DNA of 39,828 bases from Candidatus Aminicenantota bacterium (GCA_016934745.1 JAFGSF010000005.1:1-39828), one strand, 5' to 3'; numbered from the stretch's first letter, positions 24,094 through 32,570 are shown. A program made the numbers and translations. Notes: generated from the sequence alone by a model not told the origin.

Positions 24094-25308
24094 TTAGCGG
24101 TTCAATGAAAAATTCTTCAGGGCCATGGCGGTGATTGATTGACCGATGCTGATCGAGGCCGTGGCCGCGGGCGACGGTGCGTTCAAAACATGGACCATGC
24201 CTTCGGCCTCCTTGATGCGAAAATCGTCAACCAGGAAACCGTTGGCTTCAAGCGCCTGGGCGCGCACCCCGGCGCCGCCTGGCTGCAAATCGTCGGCCTG
24301 GATTTCGGGCAACAGGCGCTGCAGGGCCTTGACAAAAGCCTTCTTGGAAAAAGAGCGGTAAAATTCGCCCAGGCCCATTTTCCAGAATTTCGCGGCCATG
24401 ATCCAGAAGCCGCGATAAAAAACGAACTGGGCCGTATCCAACGGCGACAAACTGAATTTGCGATAGCCGTGGCGCTTGAAGGCCAGGACCGCGTTGGGAC
24501 CGGCCTCCACCCCGCCGGTGATCATGCGGGTGAAATGGACGCCCAGAAAGGGGAAGCGCGGATCGGGCACCGGGTAGATCAGGTTGCGCACAAGACCATG
24601 GCGCTCGGGAACCAATTTATAATATTCGCCTCTGAATGGAATGATCTGCAACCCGGGGTCGATGCCGCACATGCTGGCCACACGATCCGAATGGAGTCCG
24701 GCGCAATTGACCAGGTTGCGGCAATGAACTTCGCCCACGCTGGAAATCAACACCAGTTCCTGCCCGGGCTTTTTTACTCGCGTCACGAGGAAATTCAAAT
24801 TGATGTCGCCTCCGCCAGCGATGATGATCTCGGCGTACTTTTCGCAAACTTTGCCGTAGTCGACGATCCCGGTTTCAACCACCCTTAAGCCGGCAATTCC
24901 GGCCACATGGGGTTCGAATTCCTTCAACTCGGCAGCGCTCAGGCGCCGCAACCCTTCTAGACCATTGGCTTTCCCTCTTTTTTCCAGTTCATCCAAAGCG
25001 GGGATCTCATCCTCTCTGGTAGCCACCACCAGTTTGCCGCAGGCCTGGTGGGCGATATTATTTTCCCGGCAAAACCGGTAAAGGGCCTCACGCCCGGTCA
25101 CGCAGTTTACCGCTTTCAAGGAACCCGGCTTGTAATAAAGTCCTGAATGAATCACACCGCTGTTGTTGCCGGTCTGGTGGGCAGCCAGCTTTCCTTTTGC
25201 CTCCAGCACGATCAGCGAATGCACCCCGGACCTGACCAGGGCCATGGCCGTGGCCAGGCCGATAATGCCGCCGCCGATAACGGCCACGTCGTATATGCAT
25301 TCGCGCAA
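24094..25308 (-). CDS. lhgO: L-2-hydroxyglutarate oxidase/dehydrogenase, FAD-dependent
   Basis: A 404-residue DAO-fold flavoenzyme. The dinucleotide motif YDVAVIGGGIIGLATA is at the very N-terminus, followed by TGNNSGVIHSGLYYKPGSLKA, the signature of the LhgO/L2HGDH family, then VVETGIVDYGKVCEKYA and the C-terminal GAGVRAQAL and NAPSPAATASISIG. It oxidises L-2-hydroxyglutarate to 2-oxoglutarate, passing electrons to oxygen or quinone depending on the member. The start is TTG at 25308, giving MRECIYDV, chosen because GGAGG lies 8 nt upstream; longer frames run into the promoter. It is transcribed from a strong promoter at 25358-25386 with the PLP enzyme downstream. Confidence 0.88.
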   Translation of the reverse strand: MRECIYDVAVIGGGIIGLATAMALVRSGVHSLIVLEAKGKLAAHQTGNNSGVIHSGLYYKPGSLKAVNCVTGREALYRFCRENNIAHQACGKLVVATREDEIPALDELEKRGKANGLEGLRRLSAAELKEFEPHVAGIAGLRVVETGIVDYGKVCEKYAEIIIAGGGDINLNFLVTRVKKPGQELVLISSVGEVHCRNLVNCAGLHSDRVASMCGIDPGLQIIPFRGEYYKLVPERHGLVRNLIYPVPDPRFPFLGVHFTRMITGGVEAGPNAVLAFKRHGYRKFSLSPLDTAQFVFYRGFWIMAAKFWKMGLGEFYRSFSKKAFVKALQRLLPEIQADDLQPGGAGVRAQALEANGFLVDDFRIKEAEGMVHVLNAPSPAATASISIGQSITAMALKNFSLNR

Positions 25309-25357
25309 AGCAAGTGCCTCCAGAATGTTATTACAAACAATCCCGATGTGAGGGAAA

Positions 25358-25386
25358 AATATAGCAGAAGCGCCATGGTTAGTCAA
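25358..25386 (-). promoter_or_regulatory. Promoter of the lhgO operon
   Basis: On the minus strand, TTGACT (25381-25386), a 17-bp spacer and TATATT (25358-25363). The transcript would have a leader of about 43 nt with GGAGG before the TTG start. Confidence 0.75.
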
Positions 25387-25942
25387 CGAAGCATGGTCCG
25401 TCTACAACTGGCGAAAAAATTTTGTTTCCGGTCAACAAGCCTTTACTGCTAAAGGCAACTTATTTTGTTTTACCGATACGTCCTTATTTTGCCTATTCAC
25501 TAATGGGAAAATTGAAATTGGGGTCGGTGCTTGACTTTGACTTTGTCTGCGACACATGAGGGTCTTGAAATGACAGTTTTGCTATCTTTCTCCATCGGCT
25601 GCGGCAAACAACTCAGCAAACAAACGTTGGGATTCCCGCAGGCCAGATTCGTAAAGGCAACCGATTTTGTTTTGCCGATCGGATTGGAAATGAAGCCTTT
25701 TTTGTGCAGTCAATCGAAGCGCTGGGGATCAGATTCGCAAGTTCCAGAAATCGTCATAAGCTTGATCGCAGCCACCCAATCACCCGATTAAAGAGCCATA
25801 TTAAAGGTTAGGTAGTGACAGGTCGCGACCTGTCACTACTTTTTTGTTCTTTCTCCACGATCGTCGCCAACCAAATCTGATAAAATCTCCTTGAAATCTT
25901 CTCCTCACTCCTCACCCCTCACACGTTACGTGTCAAGGCTCA
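25387..25942. other. Non-coding stretch with degenerate repeats
   Basis: No convincing gene is seen between the lhgO promoter and the mutase promoter. It holds a 28-bp direct repeat (25450-25477 and 25652-25679, 24 of 28 identical; core TAAAGGCAAC..ATTTTGTTTT.CCGAT) and a related fragment at 25419-25435. A segment near 25515-25550 (GGGGTCGGTGCTTGACTTTG) looks like a piece of a dispersed repeat. It also holds a perfect 28-bp palindrome at 25812-25839 and a run of CTCCTCAC-type motifs near 25900. An 86-codon open frame at 25531-25791 has no SD or recognisable protein features. Confidence 0.5.
25812..25839. repeat. Perfect 28-bp palindrome followed by T6
   Basis: GTAGTGACAGGTCG (25812-25825) is followed without a spacer by its exact complement CGACCTGTCACTAC (25826-25839), then TTTTTT. 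In RNA it would form a long hairpin followed by U residues, terminator-like on the plus strand. It could equally be a dispersed palindromic repeat unit or a protein-binding site. No gene ends just upstream on the plus strand. Confidence 0.75.
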
Positions 25943-25971
25943 TTGCCGGGGGCTTCCTTCTGAGGTATAAT
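25943..25971 (+). promoter_or_regulatory. Promoter of the mutase-uppP operon
   Basis: TTGCCG (25943-25948), 17-bp spacer, TATAAT (25966-25971). The predicted leader is about 19 nt with GAGGAGG (25984-25990) six bases before the ATG at 25997: a leadered, SD-dependent arrangement. Confidence 0.75.
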
Positions 25972-25996
25972 GGCCTTTAATTTGAGGAGGACCCCC

Positions 25997-27361
25997 ATGA
26001 TCAACGAAGCGATATTCAGGGAATACGATATCCGCGGCCTGGCAGAAACTGAATTGGCCGACCCGGTGGTGGAACGCATCGCCATGGCCACTGCCGCCAT
26101 TTATGTACGCGAGGGGAAAAAAGACATCGCCTTGGGCATGGACGGCCGCCCCAGTTCACTGCACATCAAGGACCTTTTCTGCCAAACTCTGGCCCGCTAC
26201 GGACTGCAGGTTACCGACCTGGGGCTGGTGCCCACGCCGGTCGTTTATTTCGCCGCCTTCAAGAACAACATGGACGGAGCGGTCATCATCACCGCCTCGC
26301 ACAACCCTTCCGAGTACAACGGCTTCAAGATCATGCTCGGCACCGCCGCCCTCTATGGCGAGCAGATCAAGGAGATCTATCACCTGGCCTGCGATGGGCC
26401 GTTTCCGAAAGAAGAAAAGGGCGCCATTAATAAAAAAGACATCCTGCCCGAGTACATGGCTTATATTGAAAGCAATATCAAGCTGAACAAGAAGATCCGT
26501 GTCGTTGTCGACGGCGGCAACGGCACCGGCGGCATCACGGCTCCAGAATTGTACCGGCGGCTGGGCGCCGAAGTCACTCCCATTTACTGCGACGTCGACG
26601 GCCGCTTCCCCAACCATCACCCCGATCCCACCGTGGTCAAGAACCTGCAGGACCTGATCGCCAAGGTCAAGGAAACCGGCGCCGACCTGGGCATCGGCCT
26701 GGACGGCGATGCCGACCGCCTGGGTGTCGTCGACTCCTGTGGACGCATCCTCTGGGGCGATCAATTGCTGGTTATTTACGCCCGCGCCATCCTGAAGGAC
26801 CATCCGGGTGCCACGATCATCTCGGAGGTCAAAGCCTCGGAAGTTCTATACAGCGAGATAAAAAAATACGGTGGTGTGCCGATCATGTGGAAGGCCGGCC
26901 ATTCACTGATCAAAAAAAAGATTTTTGAAGTGAACGCCCTGGCTGCCGGTGAAGTCAGCGGCCACATTTTTTTCAACGACAAATGGTTCGGCTTCGACGA
27001 TGCCGTTTATGCCGGAGCGCGATTACTGGAAATACTGGGCAATTCCGGCCAATCCATGGCCGAGATCTACGACTCCATCCCGGTGGCGTTCAATACCCCC
27101 GAAATCCGTGTGGATGCCGGCGACCATGTCAAATTCCGCATCGTCGATGCCATTCGTGATCACTTCAAAGCAAATTTTCCGGTTATAGATATAGACGGTG
27201 CCCGGGTCAGCTTCCCCCACGGCTGGGCGCTGGTTCGTGCTTCGAACACTCAACCGTCGCTGGTCGTCCGCTGCGAAGCCGATTCAGTCGAGGAACTTAA
27301 AAAGATCCAAAACCAGGTCGACGAGGTCATAAGCAGATTCCAAGCAAAGTTCAAGGAATGA
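25997..27361 (+). CDS. Phosphomannomutase/phosphoglucomutase
   Basis: A 454-residue alpha-D-phosphohexomutase. The N-terminal IFREYDIRGLA motif is followed by the phospho-serine loop TASHNPSEYNG (S101), the metal-binding loop DGDADR (D236, D238, D240), the sugar-recognition loop GEVSGH (318-323) and the C-terminal phosphate loop RASNTQPSLVVR. It interconverts hexose 1- and 6-phosphates (mannose and/or glucose), feeding nucleotide-sugar and envelope polysaccharide synthesis. The start at 25997 is set by GAGGAGG; an in-frame ATG at 25970 overlaps the -10 box and cannot be used. It is followed after 1 nt by uppP, another envelope-precursor gene. Specificity between glucose and mannose is not resolved. 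Confidence 0.93.
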   Translation: MINEAIFREYDIRGLAETELADPVVERIAMATAAIYVREGKKDIALGMDGRPSSLHIKDLFCQTLARYGLQVTDLGLVPTPVVYFAAFKNNMDGAVIITASHNPSEYNGFKIMLGTAALYGEQIKEIYHLACDGPFPKEEKGAINKKDILPEYMAYIESNIKLNKKIRVVVDGGNGTGGITAPELYRRLGAEVTPIYCDVDGRFPNHHPDPTVVKNLQDLIAKVKETGADLGIGLDGDADRLGVVDSCGRILWGDQLLVIYARAILKDHPGATIISEVKASEVLYSEIKKYGGVPIMWKAGHSLIKKKIFEVNALAAGEVSGHIFFNDKWFGFDDAVYAGARLLEILGNSGQSMAEIYDSIPVAFNTPEIRVDAGDHVKFRIVDAIRDHFKANFPVIDIDGARVSFPHGWALVRASNTQPSLVVRCEADSVEELKKIQNQVDEVISRFQAKFKE

Positions 27362-27362
27362 A

Positions 27363-28121
27363 ATGTCTTTGCTGTTGAAAATCATCCTGCTCGCTGTAGT
27401 ACAGGGACTGACCGAGTTCTTCCCGATCAGCTCCAGCGGCCACCTGGTTATGCTTCAGAATATCCTGAATTTCAACACCTTGCCGCTGGTATACGACCTT
27501 TTTTTTCATTTGGGTACCGTGCTGGCCGTGGGGGTCTTTTTTTTCAAGGATCTGCAGCCGCTGGTGTTGCGCTTTTATGAAAAAAATAATTTCCGCATGT
27601 GGCGGCTCATCGCGACCGCTTCCCTGCCCACGGCCATCATCGGATTCCTGGGCCAGAATTTTTTTGAAGCTCTTTTCGAAAAAACGGACTACCTTGGCTT
27701 CTGCTTCCTGTTCACAGCCATTGTACTTCTTTCAACGAGTTTTTTACGTGCGAAAAAAACTGCTGATTTCCCGGCTGCTTTAATCATCGGCGTCGTGCAG
27801 GGCATTGCCATCATCCCCGGCATTTCCCGTTCCGGCATGACAATCGCCGTGGCCCTGATCCTAGGCCTGGGCTTCGAGTTCTCATTCAGGTTTTCTTTTT
27901 TACTCTCCATCCCGGCGATCCTGGGCGCCATGCTACTTGAATTTCATAAAATCCCCTGGCAGGGAGGACACTGGCCACAGTTTCTGTTGGCTGTTCTGGT
28001 TTCGGCCTTGTCCGGCTTCCTGGCCCTGGGACTGCTGAAACGCATCATGATCCGGGATAAATTTCACCGTTTTGGTTATTATCTGCTGTCCCTGGCGGCG
28101 CTGGTTTTTTTGTTCCTTTAA
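27363..28121 (+). CDS. uppP: Undecaprenyl-diphosphatase UppP (BacA family)
   Basis: A 252-residue polytopic membrane phosphatase that recycles undecaprenyl pyrophosphate to the monophosphate carrier used in peptidoglycan and polysaccharide export. Both family motifs are present: QGLTEFFPISSSGHLV near the N-terminus and IPGISRSGMTIA near residue 155, plus about seven or eight hydrophobic helices. Length matches the family (about 250-280). The ATG follows the mutase stop by 1 nt with AAGGA as SD, so the genes are cotranscribed. The gene is convergent with the AMP ligase, only 31 nt apart. Confidence 0.96.
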   Translation: MSLLLKIILLAVVQGLTEFFPISSSGHLVMLQNILNFNTLPLVYDLFFHLGTVLAVGVFFFKDLQPLVLRFYEKNNFRMWRLIATASLPTAIIGFLGQNFFEALFEKTDYLGFCFLFTAIVLLSTSFLRAKKTADFPAALIIGVVQGIAIIPGISRSGMTIAVALILGLGFEFSFRFSFLLSIPAILGAMLLEFHKIPWQGGHWPQFLLAVLVSALSGFLALGLLKRIMIRDKFHRFGYYLLSLAALVFLFL

Positions 28122-28152
28122 GCTCCAGCGACTGTAATTTCGGCCGCCCGGA

Positions 28153-29676
28153 TCAATCTTTCGTTTGAAGCTGTTGACGGACCAAGTCGGTGATGGTTCG
28201 GAAATCGATCTTGCCGCTGCCCATTTTGGGAAATTCGTCGAGGACGACAAATTGCTTGGGCAGGGCGATCGTGGGCAAATCCTCGGCCATGGCTTTGAGC
28301 AGTTTTTTTTCATTGACCGGCTTGGTCACGGCGGCGACAATGCGCGCCCCCTTGAGCGAATCGGGAACTTCAACCACACAGCAGTCGTCGCCGGGGGGCA
28401 GCAGCGATAGCAAGACCGTCTCGACCTTGACCAGCGACACCATCTCGCCTCCGATCTTGACAAAGCGCTTCAGCCGGCCCCGGTGCCACAGGTATCCTTC
28501 TTCATCCAGGAGTCCCATGTCGCCAGTCTCGTACCAGCCGTCCTTGATGCGCAGCGAGGTCTCCTCGAGATCGTCAAAATAACCTTTCATGACCAGGTCG
28601 CCCTTGACCAGGATCTTGCCTTCATTTCCCGGGGGCAAAACCTCGCCGCTGTTGATGTCCACGATCTTGACCCGCACCGATGGCAGCACCTTGCCAATGC
28701 TCCCAGGCTTGTTGGCGTCGGGCAGGTTAGTAGAAACGACCGGACTGGTCTCGGTGGTGCCGTAGCCTTCACAGAGTTCGAGCTGATGCTTCTCGATAAA
28801 GCCGGCGCGCAGAGAATCGGGGGTCTTGTCAGCCCCAGCCACGGCCACGCGCAACGAGGCAAAATCGCCCGCTTCCGATTGGCGCAGGTAACCGCTAAAA
28901 AAACTTGGCGTACCGACCATCAGTGACACCTTTTCCTCGCGTACGATCGAGCAAACCTTTTTATATTCCAAAGGGTTGGCGTAGGAAATGATGGTCATGC
29001 CGAAAAGGAGCGGCAGCCAGAAATTGATGTTGTGGCCGAAGACATGGAACAATGGCAGGTTGGCCAGCATGATGTCGGCGCTGGTCACCGACAGGACTTT
29101 GGCGATGTCCATGACGTTGGAACCGATGTTGCGGTGCGTCAGCTGTACCGCCTTGGGATCTTTTTCACTGCCCGAAGTGAACAGGATGACCAGGTTGTCA
29201 TCCGGATCGCCCTGGTGGATTGATTTCAGCAGGATCGGAAGCGGCAGCTTGGATTTCAATAATGCCTTGATCTTGTCAGCGGCGCCGAGTTCTTCCATGA
29301 TTTCCTCGATGAAGACCATGCCCGAGACCACGCGGCAGCCGATCTTTTCCAGCAAGGCCTTCGAGGCGATGATGGTCTTGAAGCCGCATTTTTTCTGGGC
29401 GTATTCGGCATTGCCGGCGGCTCCGGTTGAATAATTGATCATCACCGGCACTTTCCCGGCTATAAGCACCCCCAGGATGGAAAGCATGCAGCCCGCCGAT
29501 GTGGGAATCATGATGCCGATAAAACCATCATGATACTTTTGAAATTTCTTGGCCAGGAGCAGCGAGGCCAGCAGGGCCTTGGCATAGGACACTTTTTTGT
29601 CCGTGAAGCGGTCGATGATGGCCGCTTTATCCGGAAATTGTTTGGCGATTTTAACGAACTCCTGATGCAACAGCAT
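28153..29676 (-). CDS. AMP-dependent acyl synthetase, Aas-like (acyl-ACP synthetase type)
   Basis: A 507-residue ANL-superfamily adenylate-forming enzyme. Core motifs are A3 LFTSGSEKDPKAV, A5 GYGTTETSPV, A7 YETGDMG, A8 GRLKRFVKIGGEMVSL and the A10 lysine in MGSGKIDF. The N-terminal IPTSAGCMLSILGVLIAGKVPVMINYSTG and C-terminal GSGKIDF layout resemble the synthetase half of E. coli Aas, which loads fatty acids onto ACP for lysophospholipid reacylation; the acyltransferase half is absent here. A strong GGAGGT SD precedes the ATG. Likely role: activation of fatty acids at the membrane. The acceptor (ACP or CoA) is not decidable from sequence. Confidence 0.85.
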   Translation of the reverse strand: MLLHQEFVKIAKQFPDKAAIIDRFTDKKVSYAKALLASLLLAKKFQKYHDGFIGIMIPTSAGCMLSILGVLIAGKVPVMINYSTGAAGNAEYAQKKCGFKTIIASKALLEKIGCRVVSGMVFIEEIMEELGAADKIKALLKSKLPLPILLKSIHQGDPDDNLVILFTSGSEKDPKAVQLTHRNIGSNVMDIAKVLSVTSADIMLANLPLFHVFGHNINFWLPLLFGMTIISYANPLEYKKVCSIVREEKVSLMVGTPSFFSGYLRQSEAGDFASLRVAVAGADKTPDSLRAGFIEKHQLELCEGYGTTETSPVVSTNLPDANKPGSIGKVLPSVRVKIVDINSGEVLPPGNEGKILVKGDLVMKGYFDDLEETSLRIKDGWYETGDMGLLDEEGYLWHRGRLKRFVKIGGEMVSLVKVETVLLSLLPPGDDCCVVEVPDSLKGARIVAAVTKPVNEKKLLKAMAEDLPTIALPKQFVVLDEFPKMGSGKIDFRTITDLVRQQLQTKD

Positions 29677-29799
29677 GGGGCCACCTCCGGAAGATTTATT
29701 TTTAACGATTCTTTATAACATAGATTGGTTCAATTTAGTAGTTCAATCATTTTTAAGTAAAAAAAACCGAAAAATATCCATTGTATGAAAAAGGCGGCT

Positions 29800-30075
29800 T
29801 TACTTGCTTTTTGTTTTCCTTTCCTTGATCTTCATTTTTTTCATTTTCTTGGCAATGGAATTGCGGTGCAGCTTGATGCTCAACGACATCTTCAGAACAT
29901 TGTAATCATATTTTTCAAGCAGAGCCTGCATCAGGGTTTTTTCAAATTCTTCGGTGATTTCCTTGTAAAAAAGATAACGCGAGTTGACCGCCTTGGCCGC
30001 CAGAATCTTCATCTGATTCTTGATGGTCAGGGCTTCAAATTGTTCGGCTATTTCGGCTATTTTTTTCGTAGTCAT
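29800..30075 (-). CDS. Small Fis-type helix-turn-helix protein
   Basis: A 91-residue basic protein. Residues about 43-83 (EFEKTLMQALLEKY...VLKMSLSIKLHRNSIAKKMKKMKI) match the pattern of the Fis/NtrC C-terminal HTH: a helix, then a short HTH with HRNSIAKKM in place of the usual NRNTLRKKL. The highly basic tail KERKTKSK could contact DNA. The N-terminal 40 residues are helical and may dimerise. Its ATG lies inside the 3' end of cvpA (41-nt overlap), with no strong SD, so translation is probably coupled. It is the last gene of the purC-cvpA unit. Targets are unknown, and no sigma54 activator domain is present. Confidence 0.65.
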   Translation of the reverse strand: MTTKKIAEIAEQFEALTIKNQMKILAAKAVNSRYLFYKEITEEFEKTLMQALLEKYDYNVLKMSLSIKLHRNSIAKKMKKMKIKERKTKSK

Positions 30076-30580
30076 AGAGGTTGAACAGTTTTAATTTTTC
30101 ACGCAAATCGGGAGGCAGGACCTTGATCCCAGCCACCAAGGCACTGATCAGATAGGGTGCCAACCGCGATTCCTTCAGCAAAGAATCATTCAGTGGAAAG
30201 GCGATGAAACCGTAAATAACGATCCCAGCCAGCAACGTGGCGCGCAGTATTCCAAAAACAGCCCCCAAGAAACGATCGATGGCCTTCATGGGTCCCACAA
30301 CCAGGTATTTGCCGAGCAAACGGGCCATGAGCGAGCCTGCACCGCCTGCACAGAGCAGGAGCAGCAGAAAACCGGCCAAATCAGCCAGCTCGCGCCTTTT
30401 TATCCATTCATTGAGTAAAAGTCCGATATCCCGATAGTAAATGAAGGCTAAAACCAAGGCCGCGATTAAAAAACACACGGCCAGCACTTCGCGGACCAGG
30501 CCGCGAATGATGCCGAATAAAACCGAGAAAAAAAAGATGGCGATAAACAGCAAATCAATAATGTTTAATGCACCGGTCAT
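30035..30580 (-). CDS. CvpA family membrane protein
   Basis: A 181-residue inner-membrane protein. The N-terminus NIIDLLFIAIFFFSVLFGIIRGLVREVLAV carries the conserved CvpA pattern (N-x-x-D, then G-x-x-RG). Further hydrophobic segments lie near 28-48, 62-82 and 100-125, followed by a soluble tail. E. coli CvpA is linked to colicin V export and to purine-pathway operons; in several bacteria the gene sits near pur genes, as here beside purC. The ATG at 30580 overlaps the purC stop (ATGA), with GGAG upstream. The 3' end overlaps the Fis-type gene by 41 nt. Molecular function is not established. Confidence 0.88.
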   Translation of the reverse strand: MTGALNIIDLLFIAIFFFSVLFGIIRGLVREVLAVCFLIAALVLAFIYYRDIGLLLNEWIKRRELADLAGFLLLLLCAGGAGSLMARLLGKYLVVGPMKAIDRFLGAVFGILRATLLAGIVIYGFIAFPLNDSLLKESRLAPYLISALVAGIKVLPPDLREKLKLFNLYDYEKNSRNSRTI

Positions 30581-31458
30581 ACTTTTTCTCCGGTTAATAT
30601 CCGGAAAATTTCTCCATAGGTGTCTCGGGTTTTTTTGATCACCGCTTCGGGGAGTTGCGGCGGCACCGATTTCCTGTCCCAAGCTGAAGACAATAGATAG
30701 TTGCGCACCAGCTGTTTGTCATAAGAAGGAGGCTCATGGCCTGGCCGGTAATCGTCCCGTTTCCAGAAACGGGATGAATCAGGAGTGAAAATCTCATCGA
30801 TCAAAATGATAGCGCCATTTTCATCCTGTCCAAACTCGAACTTGGAGTCGGCGATGATGATTCCCCTGGACAGGGCGTATTCACTAGCAGCAGCGAAAAG
30901 CTGCAATGAAAGGGATTGAATGAGTTCTGCCGTTTCACGGCCAACCAGATCGGCAAGCTTGGCGAAACTCATGTTCTCATCATGGCCACTTTCAGCCTTG
31001 GTGGTCGGCGTGAAGATCGGCTCCGGCAGGCGGTCGGCAAACTTCATGCCGGCGGGAAGCTTAATGCCGCAGATCTCACCATTCTGCTGGTAGGACTGCC
31101 AACCCGAACCCACGACATAGCCACGTATGATCGCTTCCAAGGGCAAAGCCTTCAATCTCCTTGCCAGCAGGGCGCGTTTTTCAAGCACATGGAAATGGGC
31201 CTTGAATTCTTCAAGGTTTTCCGGGGCAGCGCTCAGGACATGGTTGGGAATGATGTGTTTGGTCTTTTCAAACCAGAAGGCGGCAATCAGGTTCAGCACT
31301 TGGCCTTTGCCCGGGATCAGCGAAGGCAGGATGTAGTCAAAAGCTGAAATTCGGTCGCTGGAGACGATCAGCAGCCGGCCGTCGACCTCGAATACATCAC
31401 GCACTTTGCCGTTTTTAAATAATTTGAACGGCAATTCTGCCTTGTTCAGCGAGTTCAA
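30577..31458 (-). CDS. purC: Phosphoribosylaminoimidazole-succinocarboxamide synthase
   Basis: A 293-residue SAICAR synthetase, joining CAIR and aspartate with ATP hydrolysis in purine biosynthesis. Typical blocks are FKNGKVRDVFEVDGRLLIVSSDRISAFD, the conserved IIRGYVVGSGWQSY, FTPTTKAESGHDEN, IIIADSKFEFG and IILIDEIFTPDSSRFW. It belongs to the longer (about 290-300) form also seen in yeast rather than the 237-residue E. coli form. The start is TTG at 31458, because AGGAGAGG lies a few bases upstream; the in-frame ATG at 31473 sits at the SD itself. It leads an operon with cvpA and the Fis-type gene. Confidence 0.94.
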   Translation of the reverse strand: MNSLNKAELPFKLFKNGKVRDVFEVDGRLLIVSSDRISAFDYILPSLIPGKGQVLNLIAAFWFEKTKHIIPNHVLSAAPENLEEFKAHFHVLEKRALLARRLKALPLEAIIRGYVVGSGWQSYQQNGEICGIKLPAGMKFADRLPEPIFTPTTKAESGHDENMSFAKLADLVGRETAELIQSLSLQLFAAASEYALSRGIIIADSKFEFGQDENGAIILIDEIFTPDSSRFWKRDDYRPGHEPPSYDKQLVRNYLLSSAWDRKSVPPQLPEAVIKKTRDTYGEIFRILTGEKV

Positions 31459-31540
31459 TGATCCTCTCCTCATTACATGGTCATGAATTGAAAAGCTGTA
31501 TTTTATTTAATCTTTTCGTTTTTGTCAATTATCTTTTTTT

Positions 31541-32563
31541 TTATACGATCAGCATGGCATCGCCGTAGGAAAAAAACCGGTACTGCCGTTCGATAGCCAG
31601 GGCATAGGCCCGTTTCATCAAGTCCAGTCCGGCAAAGGCTGACGCCAGGATGAAGAGCGAGGACTGCGGTAAATGGAAATTGGTGAGCAGCTTGTCAACC
31701 AGGCGAAATTGAAAACCGGGGCTGATGAAGATATCGGAACTGAACTCGGCCAGCGGTTCCGGTAGCAGGGCGAAGCTTTCCAAAGAACGCACCGACGTGG
31801 TGCCGATGGCCAGAAGTTTTCGTCCCTCCCCTTTCAATTCGGCGATGCGCCGGGCCGTGGCCGGATCAATGCGAATCTTCTCGCATCCCATGCGATGCCA
31901 ATTGATGTCCTCGACTTCAATCTTCTGGAAAGTAGCCTCGCCCACATCGAGGGTGATTTCCAACAGCGGGTGCGCGGCACGCACGGCCGCCAACACATCG
32001 GCCGTGAAATGGAGCCCGGCCGTCGGCGCGGCAATGGAACCCGGGTCCCGGGCGTAGACGGTCTGGTAGCGCTCCAGATCGAAGCGACGATAATGAGCGG
32101 ATTCTTCCGCCCTTCTTTTGATGTAAGGCGGCAGCGGCGCGTAGCCATGGTCGAGTACCTGTTCATACTCACGGTTGAACAACAGCACACGACGTCCCCG
32201 TTTTCCTGCCGCCAGGACCTCGGCCCCCAGTCCGTCCTCGCCAGTAAAGATGGCCCCGATCCGGAAATGGGAGGCAGGCCTGCATAGAACCTCAAGTTTT
32301 TTTGAGCCAAGGTTCTTGATAATCAGCATCTCCGCTACCTTGCCGTTGATCCTGCCAAAAAGGCGGGCCGGGCGCACGCGCGAATTGTTCATGACCAGGA
32401 AATCGCTGCAATCCAGCAGTCCCGGAAAATCATAAAAATGAAAATGACCGACGTTACCATCGCGCCGATCGACCACCATTAATCTGGAAGCGTCGCGGCG
32501 CTCGACTGGAAAGCGGGCAATGAGTTCACTTGGCAGCTGGAAATTAAAATCGGATAATTTCAT
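31541..32563 (-). CDS. queA: S-adenosylmethionine:tRNA ribosyltransferase-isomerase
   Basis: A 340-residue enzyme of queuosine synthesis that transfers and isomerises the ribose of SAM onto the 7-aminomethyl-7-deazaguanine of tRNA to give epoxyqueuosine. Signatures are MKLSDFNFQLPSELIARFPVERRDASRLMV, VMNNSRVRPARLFG, PLPPYIKR, YQTVYARDPGSIAAPTAGLHFT, TLDVGEATFQ and TNFHLPQSSLFILASAFAG. The ATG at 32563 starts exactly where QueA proteins begin, and a TATGAT -10 box lies 7 nt upstream, so the mRNA is probably leaderless. The promoter spacer contains an unusual run of eight C residues. purC lies 82 nt downstream on the same strand. Confidence 0.96.
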   Translation of the reverse strand: MKLSDFNFQLPSELIARFPVERRDASRLMVVDRRDGNVGHFHFYDFPGLLDCSDFLVMNNSRVRPARLFGRINGKVAEMLIIKNLGSKKLEVLCRPASHFRIGAIFTGEDGLGAEVLAAGKRGRRVLLFNREYEQVLDHGYAPLPPYIKRRAEESAHYRRFDLERYQTVYARDPGSIAAPTAGLHFTADVLAAVRAAHPLLEITLDVGEATFQKIEVEDINWHRMGCEKIRIDPATARRIAELKGEGRKLLAIGTTSVRSLESFALLPEPLAEFSSDIFISPGFQFRLVDKLLTNFHLPQSSLFILASAFAGLDLMKRAYALAIERQYRFFSYGDAMLIV

Positions 32564-32570
32564 CGGATGG

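Noticed and set aside
25309..25386. N-terminal extension of lhgO to a TTG at 25386
   Set aside because: That codon is part of the -35 box. A TTG with GGAGG at the right distance exists at 25308 and gives the normal family N-terminus.
25531..25791. 86-codon open frame in the intergenic stretch, plus strand
   Set aside because: No SD, no promoter, no domain or compositional sign of coding. It runs through diverged repeat sequence.
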